A DNA stretch of 64,000 nucleotides from Hyaloperonospora brassicae (Eukaryota > Oomycota > Peronosporomycetes > Peronosporales > Peronosporaceae), in assembly GCA_947650285.1 (NCBI GenBank), contig CANTFL010000375.1, positions 186,001 through 250,000 on the forward strand, read 5' to 3'. This document shows positions 12,998-24,725 of this stretch, piece by piece (the first letter of the stretch is position 1; each line of letters starts with the position of its first letter). Below the pieces are notes generated by a model that saw only the letters and a list, made by a program, of their open reading frames with translations, was not told the origin of the DNA and did not search any database. The translations under genes were made by a program, and so were the position numbers.

Positions 12998-14635
12998 ATG
13001 TGCGCAGCCGCGCAGCAGCACCTGCTGAAGACAGAGCCCTCGCCCTCGACGTCTTCTCCCCCGCCCCCCGTCTCTGCCCGCCCCACTTCCTCCTCCTCCT
13101 CCTCCTCCTCTTCTTCTTCCTCCTCTTCTTCTTCCCACTCTGCAACTTTCGCCATGCGCATCACACCGTCCGACGACGACGACGACGTCCACAATTCGCT
13201 CGCGTCCCCTCTACGCGCAGCGAGCGCCAGTTCCCTCGCGCGCGTGGCGCCCCCCGAGACGCGCATCCCACTGCCGTCGCGGCCCGTCCCCCGTCCGACG
13301 TCCAGCGAGTCGCTCCGGCACCAGCCGCCGCCGCCGCCGCTCCTCAAAGTCTTTACCTGTTCGGAAGTGCACTGCGGCAAACGGTTTCCCCGGGCGTTTG
13401 CGCTCCGGCGCCACATGCGCATCCACACGGGCACGAAACCCTACGCGTGCGACTACGTCGGCTGCCTGCAGCGCTTCAACACGTCGGGCAACTTGAGCCG
13501 CCACAAGCGCATCCACAGCGGCGAGCGGCCCTACCCGTGTCTCTTTGACGCCTGTGGCAAGCGCTTCAACACGAGCACAAAGCTCAAGCGCCACATGCGC
13601 GTGCACTTTCCAGACGGCCCCCACGTGTTCCACTGCATGGGGCAACACGGCCACTGCCAGTGGAGCTGCGACAACTACAAGGACTATGTGCAGCATCAGA
13701 AGATCCAGCACGGGGGGCGCCAACACGACACGTATCACCTGCAACAACAGCAACAGGTGCAGCAACAGATGCAGCAACAGGTGCGACGTCCACTTGCAGC
13801 GGCGTCGGCAGTAGAGAGCCCCATACTGAGCGCCGACACGAGTGGGTTTGGCTTTTACGCGGCCGACGGCAGTCGCGAGTGCGCGAATGAGCACATGCTG
13901 TACGCAAAGTATCGAAACTCGATCGGTGCAGGTGGGAGCTGTGTGCCCGACTCGAGTTGCAGTAGTTTGGTGGACAAAGCGAAAAGCAGTCGCAGCAGTT
14001 GCAGTCGCAGCAGTTGCAGTCGCAGCAGTTGCAGCAGCAGCAGTTGCAGTAGTAGCCATTTGGCTGTGCCCGTGTGGACCAAACAGGTGGGGCTGCCGGC
14101 GTTCTTTGGCTCGAGTGACACCCACTTGAGCAGCCTCCCGACAGTGCTGCCCAAGGAGCCGCGAAAGCGACAGGCCGACTTGACGCATCCGTTCGGATCC
14201 GATCAGCCGTATCGGATACCATCGAACAACACTTCTGCGCTGTTGTTCTCGCCAGCGGCAGTGCAGTATGGAAGTACAGCGGCGGCGTTTGCGGTCGCGT
14301 CGGGTTCGGACACGGCGTTCGGTCGGCCGAGTGCGTCGAGTCCGAATCACTTTGCACCGCTTCGAATGGACGAAAAGCGTGACGACAGCAGCAACAGCAG
14401 CAGCAGCAGCTACGAACCGCACCCGAGTCAACAACATTTGATACTGCCGCTCTCCAGTTACCACGTGCTTCGACCACCGCCGCAGGGCAATTCGCCGCCG
14501 ACGATGACGACTGCTGCTGCTGTTTCTGGCAAGTACGGCGGATGTACAGTGTCATTGCCGATGAATTCGGCAGCCCCCGAGTTCACTGGGGAAGAGCTCA
14601 GTGTCGTTTTGCAGCTTATGAACGAGACGTACTAG
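12998..14635 (+). CDS. C2H2 zinc-finger protein, probable transcription factor
   Basis: 545 aa from the ATG at 12998. An upstream in-frame extension begins only at a GTG at 12539 and reads like a leader containing a CA repeat, so the later ATG is preferred. Three TFIIIA-type fingers (C-x4-C-x12-H-x3-H) run from residue 119 with conserved TGxKPY/SGERPY linkers, followed by a less regular fourth Cys/His segment, all within about residues 119-230. The rest is low complexity: a Ser run of about 19 residues from (TCC)n near 13090-13130, a Gln-rich stretch after the fingers (13740-13785), and SRSSC repeats from 15-base units at 13985-14055. A nuclear DNA-binding role is inferred; targets are unknown. 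Single exon. Confidence 0.88.
   Translation: MCAAAQQHLLKTEPSPSTSSPPPPVSARPTSSSSSSSSSSSSSSSSHSATFAMRITPSDDDDDVHNSLASPLRAASASSLARVAPPETRIPLPSRPVPRPTSSESLRHQPPPPPLLKVFTCSEVHCGKRFPRAFALRRHMRIHTGTKPYACDYVGCLQRFNTSGNLSRHKRIHSGERPYPCLFDACGKRFNTSTKLKRHMRVHFPDGPHVFHCMGQHGHCQWSCDNYKDYVQHQKIQHGGRQHDTYHLQQQQQVQQQMQQQVRRPLAAASAVESPILSADTSGFGFYAADGSRECANEHMLYAKYRNSIGAGGSCVPDSSCSSLVDKAKSSRSSCSRSSCSRSSCSSSSCSSSHLAVPVWTKQVGLPAFFGSSDTHLSSLPTVLPKEPRKRQADLTHPFGSDQPYRIPSNNTSALLFSPAAVQYGSTAAAFAVASGSDTAFGRPSASSPNHFAPLRMDEKRDDSSNSSSSSYEPHPSQQHLILPLSSYHVLRPPPQGNSPPTMTTAAAVSGKYGGCTVSLPMNSAAPEFTGEELSVVLQLMNETY
13985..14057 (+). repeat. 15-base tandem repeats inside the zinc-finger gene
   Basis: Imperfect repeats of the unit AGTCGCAGCAGTTGC encode SRSSC copies. 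Units are multiples of three, so changes in copy number would keep the frame. Confidence 0.8.
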
Positions 14636-14769
14636 AGAGCTACTGAAGTTGCGTGTGCGTGCGGTGCAGCAGTTGTTGGCACTTACTGCTGCTGCTGCTG
14701 TTTCGCGTGCACGAGATAGAGATCGACACGAACGTGAAGATATTCAACAAATGTTAGCAAACGTAGTTG

Positions 14770-15570
14770 CTATAAAATGTTGACTCGTTCCAGGAGGACG
14801 GTATTGTTCTCTGTGAATCTGTACGCGATTGCTGCATCGAAGGCAAAGATACCGGTCAGACGGCCAGATGGGGCGACAGTGTCTTCAGACAGCACCGACA
14901 TGACGGCTAAAAGGGGCAACGCCTTTGTCGCTGTCTTGGCGGCCGCTGCCGCCCACGTACAGCCGAAAAGGTGACGATGGGTTAGCTCAGTTTGACACGG
15001 TATTCGTCGTCCGAATAGCTGTTTGGTTGGCGCAGAAGCTTCAGTGCACTGCAAATTGACACACTTGGTACTCCTCGTCAACACCTTCGTGTTGAATCCA
15101 ATACGATATCGTTGACAGGGTACACCAACTGCATCAGCATCGGTCCTGTCAGATGTGCGAGATGATCGACAATCAATTGTGGCACGGAACTCTGCTCTAC
15201 TACTCTCGTGGTACTCTCTCGTGCTCGTACCTTTTCGTAGCAGTGTTTTCGTTCCTCGTCCGAGACCGCTTAGCAAGAGGAATTGATCTGGCTGAACGCA
15301 AGCACAACCCCGTCCGACATCACTTGCTTGTACAATATCGCAGGTTGCCCCATCCTCGCATTTGTACGCACAAAGAGTGACAAAGACAACATTTTGTAAC
15401 GTGATAGTATGCGGGAACGCACACTGTTGGACGAGGCCGTGACATACCACGTACGTCTTTGGTATTCTCAAGCGCTCGTTTTTAGAGGTGATGAACGCTG
15501 CAATTCTTACGACATGTTGAACGGCATGTGCCGTAAAGCTGACACAGACGTCGCATCGTATCACGATCAT
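14770..15570 (-). CDS. Long minus-strand open frame, unrecognised
   Basis: A 266-codon frame lies just past the zinc-finger gene and convergent to it. No domain, signal peptide or membrane segment stands out. The plus strand also has a 65-codon frame at 14777-14974 with equally plausible composition. It is kept only because of its length; chance is possible. Confidence 0.22.
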   Translation of the reverse strand: MIVIRCDVCVSFTAHAVQHVVRIAAFITSKNERLRIPKTYVVCHGLVQQCAFPHTITLQNVVFVTLCAYKCEDGATCDIVQASDVGRGCACVQPDQFLLLSGLGRGTKTLLRKGTSTREYHESSRAEFRATIDCRSSRTSDRTDADAVGVPCQRYRIGFNTKVLTRSTKCVNLQCTEASAPTKQLFGRRIPCQTELTHRHLFGCTWAAAAAKTATKALPLLAVMSVLSEDTVAPSGRLTGIFAFDAAIAYRFTENNTVLLERVNIL

Positions 15571-16730
15571 CGTGTCCAGCGGATGTCGTAGTCAGGCCAT
15601 TCTCGATCGCTGTATATGCAATCCTTTCGTTTGCAAAAGATCTGTACTCTGTTCGGCACTCCAAACGAGCAGTTTCTCCAACAACCACAATACGTAACTG
15701 CAGCCGGAAGGCTATCATTTGTAGCTTGGATACCTAAGCTCACACGATTCACTTTCCTTTTTCACGCGACACATTTCGTGCACTAGCAAGTTCGGAAACG
15801 CGACCGTAGTGACCACACGAGACGTGCGCAGATTAGCGTAGCACGATCTATAGAGTAGTCATTTGTTTCGAGGAAAGGCATCTGAGCTGTGCAGCAGTTG
15901 ACAGCAACGAGTACGGCTTTGGCCAACGTCAAGTCTGACCTTTTCGAGGTCAATCATCAAATCATCGTGGCAAAACCGAGAGCTCGTTTAGTCTTTGCCA
16001 TTGGGCACGAGAGAATCACATGCTATGCATCTCCATAGGTTGTACCTTTACCACTACCGCCCATCCATTCATCTTAGCTCCCGCATGCAACAAACGCGTT
16101 CTTCGGCCTTGTAACGTACTTGATTGGATGACTTACTTGACTGGATGACTGCATTTGCATTGCGATTTGCCGTTATGGTTTCTGCGTGACGAAGTCGATG
16201 AGGTTGTATCGTTGTGTGCTCGCAACAGAACATGTATGGCTTACTCTATAACTCACTCAACCACTCACTCGGCCCGTACTTATATTGAGCTTCCTTGCAG
16301 CACAGCCTATCGACCATACAGAGCTGTAGCACACGCCTCATCATTTCAACTGTATCCGTCCATTCAAGTTCATTACAGATGCTCACCCACGCACACAGCT
16401 CTAAAGATTAATCTTCATTGCATCCTAAATTTGTTTACGCTTTTCAAGCGGCAATGCTGCGCGAGTATATCGTACGTCATGCCACGAGTAGATGTAGCTC
16501 TGGTGTGACATTACCGGTACTTTGTGGCCATTTCCATTGACTGCCTTCACGACACCTTCCACACCATCACCAACCTTTTATTCAGTAGCCCAGACCATTC
16601 TCATAGCGATTTGTTCAACCTGTCTGCAAAGAAAGTCGGATGAAAACAGCCCGCTATGTGCATACTGTACATGGTGGTACGTAGTACCTATATTCACAAA
16701 TGTACATGACCACGATAGCTCACCACGACC
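15571..16730. other. Intergenic DNA
   Basis: No gene, RNA gene or repeat is recognised. Plus-strand frames at 16155-16508 and 16522-16800 start at non-ATG codons or have no family features. Confidence 0.35.
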
Positions 16731-17785
16731 TTACAGCTCCCATACAGTTCCATCCACACTCCCACTGCTGGGCTCGATCTCATCTTCTGGTCCATCGTAA
16801 AACTTCTCCTTCGGGTAACAGACGCTGCTCGTCAAGTCCATATCAGTGCCATTCGTCGACCGCATGGAGCAAGAAACGCCGACCTCTTTGCTCGTCTCCC
16901 TGGTGACTTGATACCTGCTGCTCGTGCTGGTAGAAGTAGCACAAGTCGGGATGCTGCCATGCTGCAGCTTCTCCTTGTGGCTCCTTGTCGAACAATCACG
17001 AGACCGGTCACGGCTCAATTCCGTCTTATGGCGTCGAGTGCTTGGACGAGAACGCGCTTCTGAGCGCCGATGGACGTGTTGGGACCAGCAACTGGACGTT
17101 GCAGGCGCAGGAGGAGGAACACTCAGAGGTGGCAGTGCTGCACGACTCGTTCTATGGTCTTTTTCCTTCGACGTACCACCCGATGAGGCCGACAGTAGGA
17201 CAGAACTCAACGACTTGTGCCGATGCGTCACAGTGGACCTGCGGTGCATCTTCCGCAGTGCATTCCAGAGAGGCCGTGGCTCCGTAGCGTCAATCAGCAC
17301 GTGACTGCATCAATATGTATACACAGGCGACAAGTAACACGTGAGGACCACATTTCGAGTACCACAACGATAAAAACACAACGAAAAAAAACACAACGAA
17401 AAAAACAATAAAAAACAAGCCGACACAATAAAAAACTTCGACACGGGACGTACGCGGCCTCCCGCCCGCGGCGGTCCATCGCTTCCACGTCGCTCTCCGT
17501 TTCGTGATAGCAGCTGCAGCGCGACATGAGTTTGCGGCAGCAATGGCACTTGCCGTCCCACGACGACGACAGCAGCGGCGCTTGGGATCGTGGACTCGAG
17601 GGCGAGGCGACCAGTTGGTGCCCCATTGTGTCGCGTTTTGTATGGGAGAGAGAACAGAGGCGCGTGTAGAGCTGCTGAATGAGGAGCTCCTTGGCAAATG
17701 GAGTCGAGCGACCGACGAACGTCTGGGGCGATACAGACCTCTCGTACGGCATAGTCAGTGGGACAGGACGTGCTGTTGGAATCAT
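16731..17785 (-). CDS. Hypothetical protein, two exons
   Basis: Reading on the minus strand, an ATG at 17785 opens exon 1 (17785-17454). A GTACGT donor and a GATGCAG acceptor bound an intron of 149 bases (17453-17305), and exon 2 runs 17304-16731 to a stop. The join is in phase and gives 301 aa. The protein is rich in Ser, Arg, Thr and Pro with basic Arg/His stretches in the middle, and has a small Cys cluster (CHCCRKLMSRCSC) near residues 79-91. No known domain or membrane segment is seen. The intron is strikingly T-rich on the coding strand. It is divergent from UPF1, with 942 bases between the two starts, so the genes may share an upstream region. Function unknown. Confidence 0.55.
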
Positions 17786-18727
17786 GGGGGGACGAAAAGG
17801 TTGGAAACAATCGACTACAACGACGGGATGATCGAGGATCTCCCTGACGTACGTGACGCCGCATGTCGCAGGGCAGGCAGTTGCTGACGCTACACTTCGT
17901 GACTGACAGCGGGAGACAGACGGCCCGAGATCCCTAAGCTCGGAGCTTTTCGAACGCGCGGCAATTGTACAGTGTCAGCGATGTTGGCACTTGCACGTTA
18001 AGCCATTGTGACTGTAGCTTGCGAATTCAATGCCTACGCGCAGACGGATCGTTCGCAATAGACGCGACACGAGTTTGCGCCGCGGCAGTGCATACATCAG
18101 CATCTGTCTGCGTCTACTGGCACGCAATGTCACTACATGCGACGCGTCAAGTTGTAACTCACGTGAAAATCCAGAGTCGATCGGGCGATGCGGTACGTGA
18201 CAAAAGACAGAGAGCGATTCGCTAGTCGGACGAGAAGCCGGACACGTCGTGCAAGGAACAGCGGACTCGATAGTGGCGGACCGCGGCGGACGTCGCGGCT
18301 GTTTGGTCGGCTACTTCATGATGAGTAGCCGCGAACATGACACCGACGCAAAAGAACGGACAGCTATTGTTCCGGTCAAAAGTCTCACCAACTGCGAGTT
18401 GAGTGGAACGCTCCGAGAACTTTCTTTGAGACCTCGATCGCGCCTTGTTCGGCCCGCGGGGGAAATAACCTCACGAGTCGCTTCGACTGGCTCTCGTGGG
18501 CCGCCACTGGGTTCGCTTGAGGTCGAGGTGGTAACTTATATCAGTAGACACTGTCCACGGCGCTTATCGACGCTGTGGTTGCCACGCTCTTCAGCTGTGA
18601 GTGCAGTCTTGGCGAGCGCGTTTGCTCTCTATCTGTTTCGACCAATCCGATCGTCTTGTTTCTTCCGCCAGTCACTGCGCACCCGCAGTAAGCGATCGAT
18701 CGATAACGCGCGCTATTCGACGACTCC
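17786..18727. promoter_or_regulatory. Shared upstream region of the hypothetical gene and UPF1
   Basis: This 942-base gap separates two divergently oriented start codons. A 160-codon frame at 18249-18731 starts at GTG, overlaps the UPF1 start in another phase and looks like 5' leader sequence. No specific promoter motif is called. Confidence 0.35.
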
Positions 18728-21700
18728 ATGAGCAGCTCACCCTTTGGCTTCGGCGCGTACGACGACTACCTCCAGACGCAGCCCGCAAGCGGTGCGTCGC
18801 AGTCCCAAGCGTCGCAAACGTTCCCCTTCACGCAGCAGCAGTCGCAGTCGCCCTATGCGTTCGTCGACGCCAGCGACGACCCGAGCGGCGATGCGTCGTT
18901 TTATGACCAATACCAGGCGCCGAGTGGCCACCGCCCGCCGTCGTATTTCGACCAATCCGCGGCCGCGAACGAGTCCCCGCTGCACCAATTAGACGATGCG
19001 CACTTGACCAGCGACTTCCACCAGCAGCTCACGTTCGACGAGTCCATTGACGACGACGCGCTGGAGGACGCGCGCAGACGGGCCAACGACCTGCCGCCCC
19101 ACGCGTGTGCCTACTGCGGACTGCACGACCCGGCGTCGGTCGTCAAGTGCGTGGCGTCGGACAAGTGGTTTTGCAACTCGCGCGGCAACACGAGCGGCTC
19201 GCACATTATCCAGCACTTGGTCCGAAGCAAGCACAAGGAAGTGGCGCTGCACCCCGAGTCGCCTCTGGGCGAGACCGTGCTCGAGTGCTACAATTGTGGC
19301 TGCCGCAATGCCTTCCTCTTGGGCTTTATTCCGGCCAAGCAAGACTCGGTCGTTGTCTTGCTCTGTCGAGATCCCTGTTTGCAGATGAACGCACTGAAAG
19401 ACATGAGCTGGGACATGTCGCAGTGGCTGCCGATTATTGACGACCGCAGTTTCCTGCCGTGGCTGGTGAAAATGCCGTCCGAGCACGAACAACTCCGGGC
19501 GCGGCAGATCACGTCGAGTCAAATTGCAAAGCTGGAAGAACTGTGGCGCGACAATCCGTTGGCAACGGTAGAGGAGCTCAATCGGCCGGGTATTGACGAC
19601 GAACCGGTCAAGGTGTCACCAACGTACGACGACGGGTACCAGTACCAGAACATTTTTGGACCTCTGGTGAAAATGGAGTCGGACTATGACAAGAAGATGA
19701 AAGAGGCCCAGACGCAAGAAGGCGTGATCGTGCGCTGGGATACTGGTCTGAATAAAAAGCGGAACGCGATTTTCACGTGTTCGCGACCTGACTCGGATTT
19801 GAGGTTGGTGCCGGGGGATGAGATCCGGCTGCGGTTGGGACCGACGGCGAGCTTGCTGTACGGCAAAGATTGGGAAGGCACTGGTCATGTGCTTCGATTG
19901 GAAGAGTCGGAAGTGGCGCTTGAGATGCGTAGTCATAATGTACCGCTTGAGGTCGCAGACGGATATTTGGTGGACTTTATCTGGAAGTCGACGTCGTTTG
20001 ATCGCATGCAGGCTGCCATGAAGACGTTTGCTGTGGACGACACGTCGCTCACGGGGTACCTGTACCACAAGATCTTGGGCCATGCAGTCGACGTGCAACC
20101 TTTGCGTATTCCGCGCTCTGTAGGTACGCATTATTCGGCTCCTGGACTCCCTGAGTTGAATCCGCCGCAGATGGAAGCAGTGAAGGGTGTGCTGGAGCAG
20201 CCGCTGAGTTTGATCCAAGGTCCCCCTGGCACGGGCAAGACAGTGACGTCAGCTTCCATCGTGTTCCACATGTCAAAGCAAAACATGGGCCAGGTGCTGG
20301 TGACAGCACCTAGCAATATCGCTGTGGACCACTTGACGATGAAGATTAGTGCGACGGGACTTCGCGTGGTTCGTCTCGCCGCCAAAAGTCGTGAGGCCGT
20401 GGCCTCTTCAGTCGAGCATCTGTCGTTGCACGCAATGATAAAGTCGCTGGACTCGCCGGATAAGGCTGATCTGCGCAAACTCATGCAACTAAAGGATGAT
20501 CAGGGCGAATTGTCGTCACAGGATGAAAAGCGGTTCAAGTCGTTGAAGCGCCAAGCCGAGCGCGAGATCTTGCAAGCTGCAGATGTAATTTGTACGACGT
20601 GTGTCGGTGCAGGTGATCCTCGTCTATCTAACTTTCGCTTCCGTCAAGTATTGATCGACGAAGCCACGCAAGCTACAGAACCCGAGTGTCTGATTCCGAT
20701 TGTTCAGGGTGCTAAGCACGTGGTGATGGTGGGCGACCACCGCCAGCTAGGCCCTGTCGTCATGAACAAGAAGGCAGCAAATGCTGGACTGAACCAGTCA
20801 CTTTTCGATCGGCTGCTACTGCTTAACCACCGTCCATTCCGCCTGCGTGTGCAGTATCGCATGCACCCTTGCCTATCAGAGTTCCCCTCGAACCAGTTTT
20901 ACGAAGGCGAGCTGCAGAATGGTGTGTCTGCGAGTGAACGCCAGCTCTCCAGAGTTGATTTTCCGTGGCCGAATCCAAACAAGCCGACGTTCTTCTATAT
21001 TTGCCTAGGCGCAGAAGAAATCAGTTCGTCTGGTACGAGTTACTTGAACCGCACTGAGGCGAGCAATGTCGAGAAGATTGTTACGACGTTCCTGAAGGCT
21101 GGAGTGCTGCCCGCACAGATCGGCGTTGTTACACCGTATGAGGGCCAGCGTGCTTACGTGGTTAGCTACATGCAGCGTAATGGGCCCATGCGTTCTCAGC
21201 TGTACAAGGATGTGGAAGTGGCGAGCGTAGACTCTTTCCAAGGCCGGGAAAAGGACTTGATCATTCTGTCATGTGTGCGCTCGAACGAGAACCAAGGCAT
21301 TGGCTTTCTGAGCGACAAACGTCGTCTGAACGTGGCTCTGACGCGTGCAAAGTACGGCGTTATCGTGCTGGGGAACCCACGAGTGTTGGCTAAGCAGTTG
21401 CTCTGGAATACGCTGCTGAACCACTATCGCGACAACCAGCTCATTGTGGAGGGTCCACTGAATAATTTGACGCCATCTCACATGCAGTTCCCCCCGCCGC
21501 GACAACAGGGACGCGGTGCTCATCGTAACAGTAGCAGCCTGCACCGCCAACGTGAGTCGTTGCCGCCACTCGACTCGCGCTTCGACCCGCGCTACGACCA
21601 GTCAGGAATGCTTTCTTTTGACTCGCCTGGGATTGGGGAACTACCGCATCCTGCGCCGCAGCAGCATGGAGGTCTACGTCGTGAACAAGACAGTTACGTG

Positions 21701-21919
21701 TCTGACTCCATGAGCTCGTTTACGCAGGACGGCATGATTCATTCGTCCATTGGATTGACTGACCCCTTCACGCAAATGGCTCAGACACAGTCCTTCAGCC
21801 AAGCGTCGAGTGACAAGTTCGGTATGTCACAAGATAGCTTCATGTACGAGCATGACTACAAGTCGCAGAACATCCCGATGTCTCAAGATACTCGCAATAC
21901 CGATCGTAACTTCTACTAA
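18728..21919 (+). CDS. UPF1: UPF1 RNA helicase (nonsense-mediated mRNA decay)
   Basis: 1063 aa, single exon, ATG at 18728. UPF1 is the cytoplasmic ATP-dependent 5'-3' RNA helicase that drives nonsense-mediated decay with UPF2/UPF3. Visible features: a Gln/Ser-rich N-terminus; the Cys/His-rich CH domain from about residue 125 ([26 protein letters not shown]) that binds UPF2 in known homologues; then an SF1 helicase core with Walker A GPPGTGKT at 498-505, DEAT box at 644-647, VQYRMHP, and motif V/VI region [11 protein letters not shown]...TRAKYG. The C-terminal ~130 residues carry many SQ/TQ dipeptides, as in phosphorylated UPF1 tails. Length and domain order match the family, and no break is seen. 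Confidence 0.97.
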   Translation: MSSSPFGFGAYDDYLQTQPASGASQSQASQTFPFTQQQSQSPYAFVDASDDPSGDASFYDQYQAPSGHRPPSYFDQSAAANESPLHQLDDAHLTSDFHQQLTFDESIDDDALEDARRRANDLPPHACAYCGLHDPASVVKCVASDKWFCNSRGNTSGSHIIQHLVRSKHKEVALHPESPLGETVLECYNCGCRNAFLLGFIPAKQDSVVVLLCRDPCLQMNALKDMSWDMSQWLPIIDDRSFLPWLVKMPSEHEQLRARQITSSQIAKLEELWRDNPLATVEELNRPGIDDEPVKVSPTYDDGYQYQNIFGPLVKMESDYDKKMKEAQTQEGVIVRWDTGLNKKRNAIFTCSRPDSDLRLVPGDEIRLRLGPTASLLYGKDWEGTGHVLRLEESEVALEMRSHNVPLEVADGYLVDFIWKSTSFDRMQAAMKTFAVDDTSLTGYLYHKILGHAVDVQPLRIPRSVGTHYSAPGLPELNPPQMEAVKGVLEQPLSLIQGPPGTGKTVTSASIVFHMSKQNMGQVLVTAPSNIAVDHLTMKISATGLRVVRLAAKSREAVASSVEHLSLHAMIKSLDSPDKADLRKLMQLKDDQGELSSQDEKRFKSLKRQAEREILQAADVICTTCVGAGDPRLSNFRFRQVLIDEATQATEPECLIPIVQGAKHVVMVGDHRQLGPVVMNKKAANAGLNQSLFDRLLLLNHRPFRLRVQYRMHPCLSEFPSNQFYEGELQNGVSASERQLSRVDFPWPNPNKPTFFYICLGAEEISSSGTSYLNRTEASNVEKIVTTFLKAGVLPAQIGVVTPYEGQRAYVVSYMQRNGPMRSQLYKDVEVASVDSFQGREKDLIILSCVRSNENQGIGFLSDKRRLNVALTRAKYGVIVLGNPRVLAKQLLWNTLLNHYRDNQLIVEGPLNNLTPSHMQFPPPRQQGRGAHRNSSSLHRQRESLPPLDSRFDPRYDQSGMLSFDSPGIGELPHPAPQQHGGLRREQDSYVSDSMSSFTQDGMIHSSIGLTDPFTQMAQTQSFSQASSDKFGMSQDSFMYEHDYKSQNIPMSQDTRNTDRNFY

Positions 21920-22850
21920 GGAATGCGTATGTGGAAAGGAACGAAGTTGACGTCGAGGAAGCAAACGTCCGCTCATGGTGTGGTTCCCGAGAGGAACACT
22001 CGTTGCTTTGAAGTGCTGACCATGGCAGAGACAGCGTCTGGATAGACACTTGATGACACACTGACATGTGCTCGGCATCGGGCTACACAGTGGCGGTGAC
22101 TGTGCCTCTGAACGTAAGTGGTGCGCCGGGACCTATAGTAAAAAGGCGTTTGATTTGACGAGAAGGGGCTCACGGGTTCTTGACGAGCGTAATGCGCTGG
22201 TGTAGTCTCAGATACCAAGGCACTGAAGGTCCTGTTGTTGCACTTGTGATGCGCAAGACTTAGTGACGCCGGGGAGACGTGTGACAGTAAGGCTGATAAG
22301 CGCATCTTACTTTGAAATGCTGGTATTCGATGCAGGACGCACTTGCGGGCCACTGCTCGTCTTTTGCGAGAGTGGCGTATTGTTGTGTTTTCTTCGTGCT
22401 GACTTCGTTTTGCTGGCAGCCTCTTGTGAATGCTTGATACGAAGGCGTCAGGGTGAAGCTTTTGGTACTAAGCGCACGGATCTACTTTGGAGCTGTGTTT
22501 GAGCTGTTCCGATTACAGCTGACAATGGCCTGCAGGATATGTGAAAACACACACGCTCGGACTTTCACATTGATGCAAAAGTCACGCGATCTTCAAGCGC
22601 GTCGGTAGGATCTACACCGCCAACGTATCATCAATGTTGCCGAAAAAACAACGGCAATACACATCACGGCAGCGAGGAAAACTTTACTGGGTTTCGGCAT
22701 CTAGCTGGGCTGCAATGATTTTGCTTGAGAGATTGAGGTTGATGTCAATTGAACGATCATCAAAGCTGTAACGGGGTGAGCCTGTTGAATGTCATTGGCA
22801 CGAAATTGTGCCAATGGAAATATGTTCTTGGCTGATAATATTTTACATTA
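21920..22850. other. UPF1 3' flank and intergenic DNA
   Basis: No supported gene. The minus-strand frame 22353-21973 has no features and probably lies over the UPF1 3' UTR. This interval marks the edge between the conserved gene block and repeat-rich DNA. Confidence 0.35.
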
Positions 22851-22869
22851 CAGTCGTCCCTCCATATAA
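22851..22869 (+). repeat. Left terminal inverted repeat of the pogo/Tigger element
   Basis: Begins CAGTCGTCCCTCCATATA, directly after the dinucleotide TA. Confidence 0.88.
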
Positions 22870-23082
22870 GAACCTCTATAGAGGGTAAAATTTCTGTTTA
22901 AGGAACTTCGTGTCCCGCACCAAGCTGCGTCACTTGGTTTTTGTATGCTGACTCTATATAAGAGGCTTAAGAAATAGGGTAGTAAAACAGTGTGCACCAA
23001 CCAATAGTTCCCTCGATATTGCACTTGCCACAGTCTCGCATTGCCTGCCACTTTGCACATTTGCTTCCGTTCCACCTTAAAC

Positions 23083-24645
23083 ATGTCGTCAAAGCGAACG
23101 ATTCTGACGATGGAGCAAAAGCGTCATGTGCATGTGCACATCACACGCACACCAGGCATAAAACTATTCCAAATACAAGACTGGGTCAGGGAAAGGCTCG
23201 ACCTTCGGATCTCCACAACGGCAGCAAAACGGATTCGTCAGGCACCAGTCAACGCGTTCCTTGTTACGGGCAGGAAGCGCAATCGAAAGGTGCTGTTTCC
23301 AGAGTTTGAGGCTACGTTCTTCGCATTCTATCGTCTCCATGACGACAAAACGATTCTCACAGACGATCTACTACTCGAAGAAGGTCGCTCAATCCGAGCC
23401 GCTCAAGCGATAAGCGAGAACGACCTGCGGCTTTCGAATGGGTGGGTGCACAAATTTAAGACTCGACACGGCATCCAGTAGCTTGTGCTTCACGTCGAGG
23501 CAGGCTCAGTTGATCGCGCTCAACTCGCAGTGAATCGAATGGAGCTTAAAGAGCTGATTGCAAAATATTCACCACGAGATGTATTCAATGTTGACGAAAT
23601 AGCTTTCTTCTATCGTCTATCTCCAAACAAGACACTGGCTACGGTCGAGCGCAATGGAAAGAAGTCAGAGAATGATCGTATCACAGTCGCAATGTGCTGC
23701 AACATGACCGGCACCGAGAAGATGGATCTCGTTGCCATCGGAAGTCGAAGCAACCACGAGCATTTCGCAAAGCCAACAACAAGCAAATGTAGTTTTTTAT
23801 TTCAACAACCGGACTGCATGGCAAAACAGGTCAACGTTTGCTGAGTGGATCCGGCATTTCGATGCCCAGATGCACGGGAGGCGAGTGCTTCTCCTGCTGG
23901 ACAACGCGTCGTGTCACGATGGCGCCGTTGAATGCTAAAAAGTCAAGCTGGTATTCCTGCCGTCATATATGACAGCACACTTGCAACCGCTCGACGCAGG
24001 TAAGTTTGAATAGATGTTCTCTTGACCAGCGATTTCTCACGTGTTTTTTCTGATAAGAATTATACGGGCACTATAAGCGCGGTATCGAAATAAATTTGCT
24101 CGATGGCTCCTGGATGCGATCCCTACCAGAGTCGACCGAAAGTTGAATATACTTGAGTCTGTGCGCTTCGCTATATCAAGCTGGGAGGAGGCACCCGAGC
24201 AAGTGATTCGCAACTGCTGGATCAAGTGTGCTATCGTGGGGAGGTAAAGATGGCCGATATCACCCAACTAAGCAACTACAACAAACGCATCGATGGATCT
24301 GTTGAGGACGAGCTGACTAAGCTCATGGAAGGTTTGACTTGCAGCGTCGGTGTCGTCGATTACGTGGGTGCGGATGACGACAAGTTGATCGAGTGCGACT
24401 CATACATGATAGAGCATGAGGCAATTGAGAACGACAATGATGGTGACAGTGCCGATGAGGTGACGACTGGGCCATCCGAGGCTTTAGACTATTGTCTCCG
24501 TCTGTCATCATTTCTTTCGTCAAAGCATGACAGTGACGAATTGACGAAGAATCTGGCAAGTATCACCGAGCACGTTATACAGGAGTGCTCGATGCGAAAA
24601 CCTCAGTGTACAATGGATGCATTTATTAGAACGGGTTCATATTGA
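23083..24645 (+). pseudogene. CENP-B/Tigger-like DDE transposase, degenerate
   Basis: Starts at the ATG 23083 with a helix-turn-helix N-terminus (residues ~10-60) and a Tc5/CENP-B-type DNA-binding domain up to the first stop at 23479-23481. The same phase then continues into the DDE_1 catalytic domain: NVDE near 23590, LLLLDNASCH near 23895 and LQPLDAG near 23990 supply the three expected acidic residues. A frameshift lies near 23790, another in-frame stop near 23936, and a stop near 24142. A GTAAGT...AAG interval at about 24001-24057 looks like an intron just after the third Asp. An acidic tail follows to 24645. The element cannot mobilise itself. Confidence 0.88.
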
Positions 24646-24706
24646 CCCTCAATATAAGAGCGTTTTATATAAGGAACGAGGCAAAAATGTCACAAATTTT
24701 GGTCCG

Positions 24707-24725
24707 CTATATAGAGGGACGACTG
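24707..24725 (-). repeat. Right terminal inverted repeat of the pogo/Tigger element
   Basis: Reads TATATAGAGGGACGACTG on the plus strand, the inverse of the left end with one mismatch, and is followed by TA. Confidence 0.88.

Larger units (their letters stand above)
22851..24725 (+). mobile_element. pogo/Tigger-type DNA transposon, complete ends, dead transposase
   Basis: 1875 bases bounded by terminal inverted repeats that begin CAGTCGTCCCTC (22851-22869 and 24707-24725, one mismatch over about 18) and flanked by a TA duplication (22849-22850 and 24726-24727). These ends and TA target site are typical of the Tc1/mariner superfamily pogo/Tigger group. The interior encodes a CENP-B-like transposase, listed separately. 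Confidence 0.9.

Noticed and set aside
13211..14555. Long minus-strand frames of 417 and 323 codons
   Set aside because: They are shadows of the GC-rich zinc-finger gene and consist of repetitive Ala/Val/Cys-type peptides.
18249..18731. 160-codon frame before UPF1
   Set aside because: GTG start, overlaps the UPF1 start in another phase and has no features; likely 5' leader.
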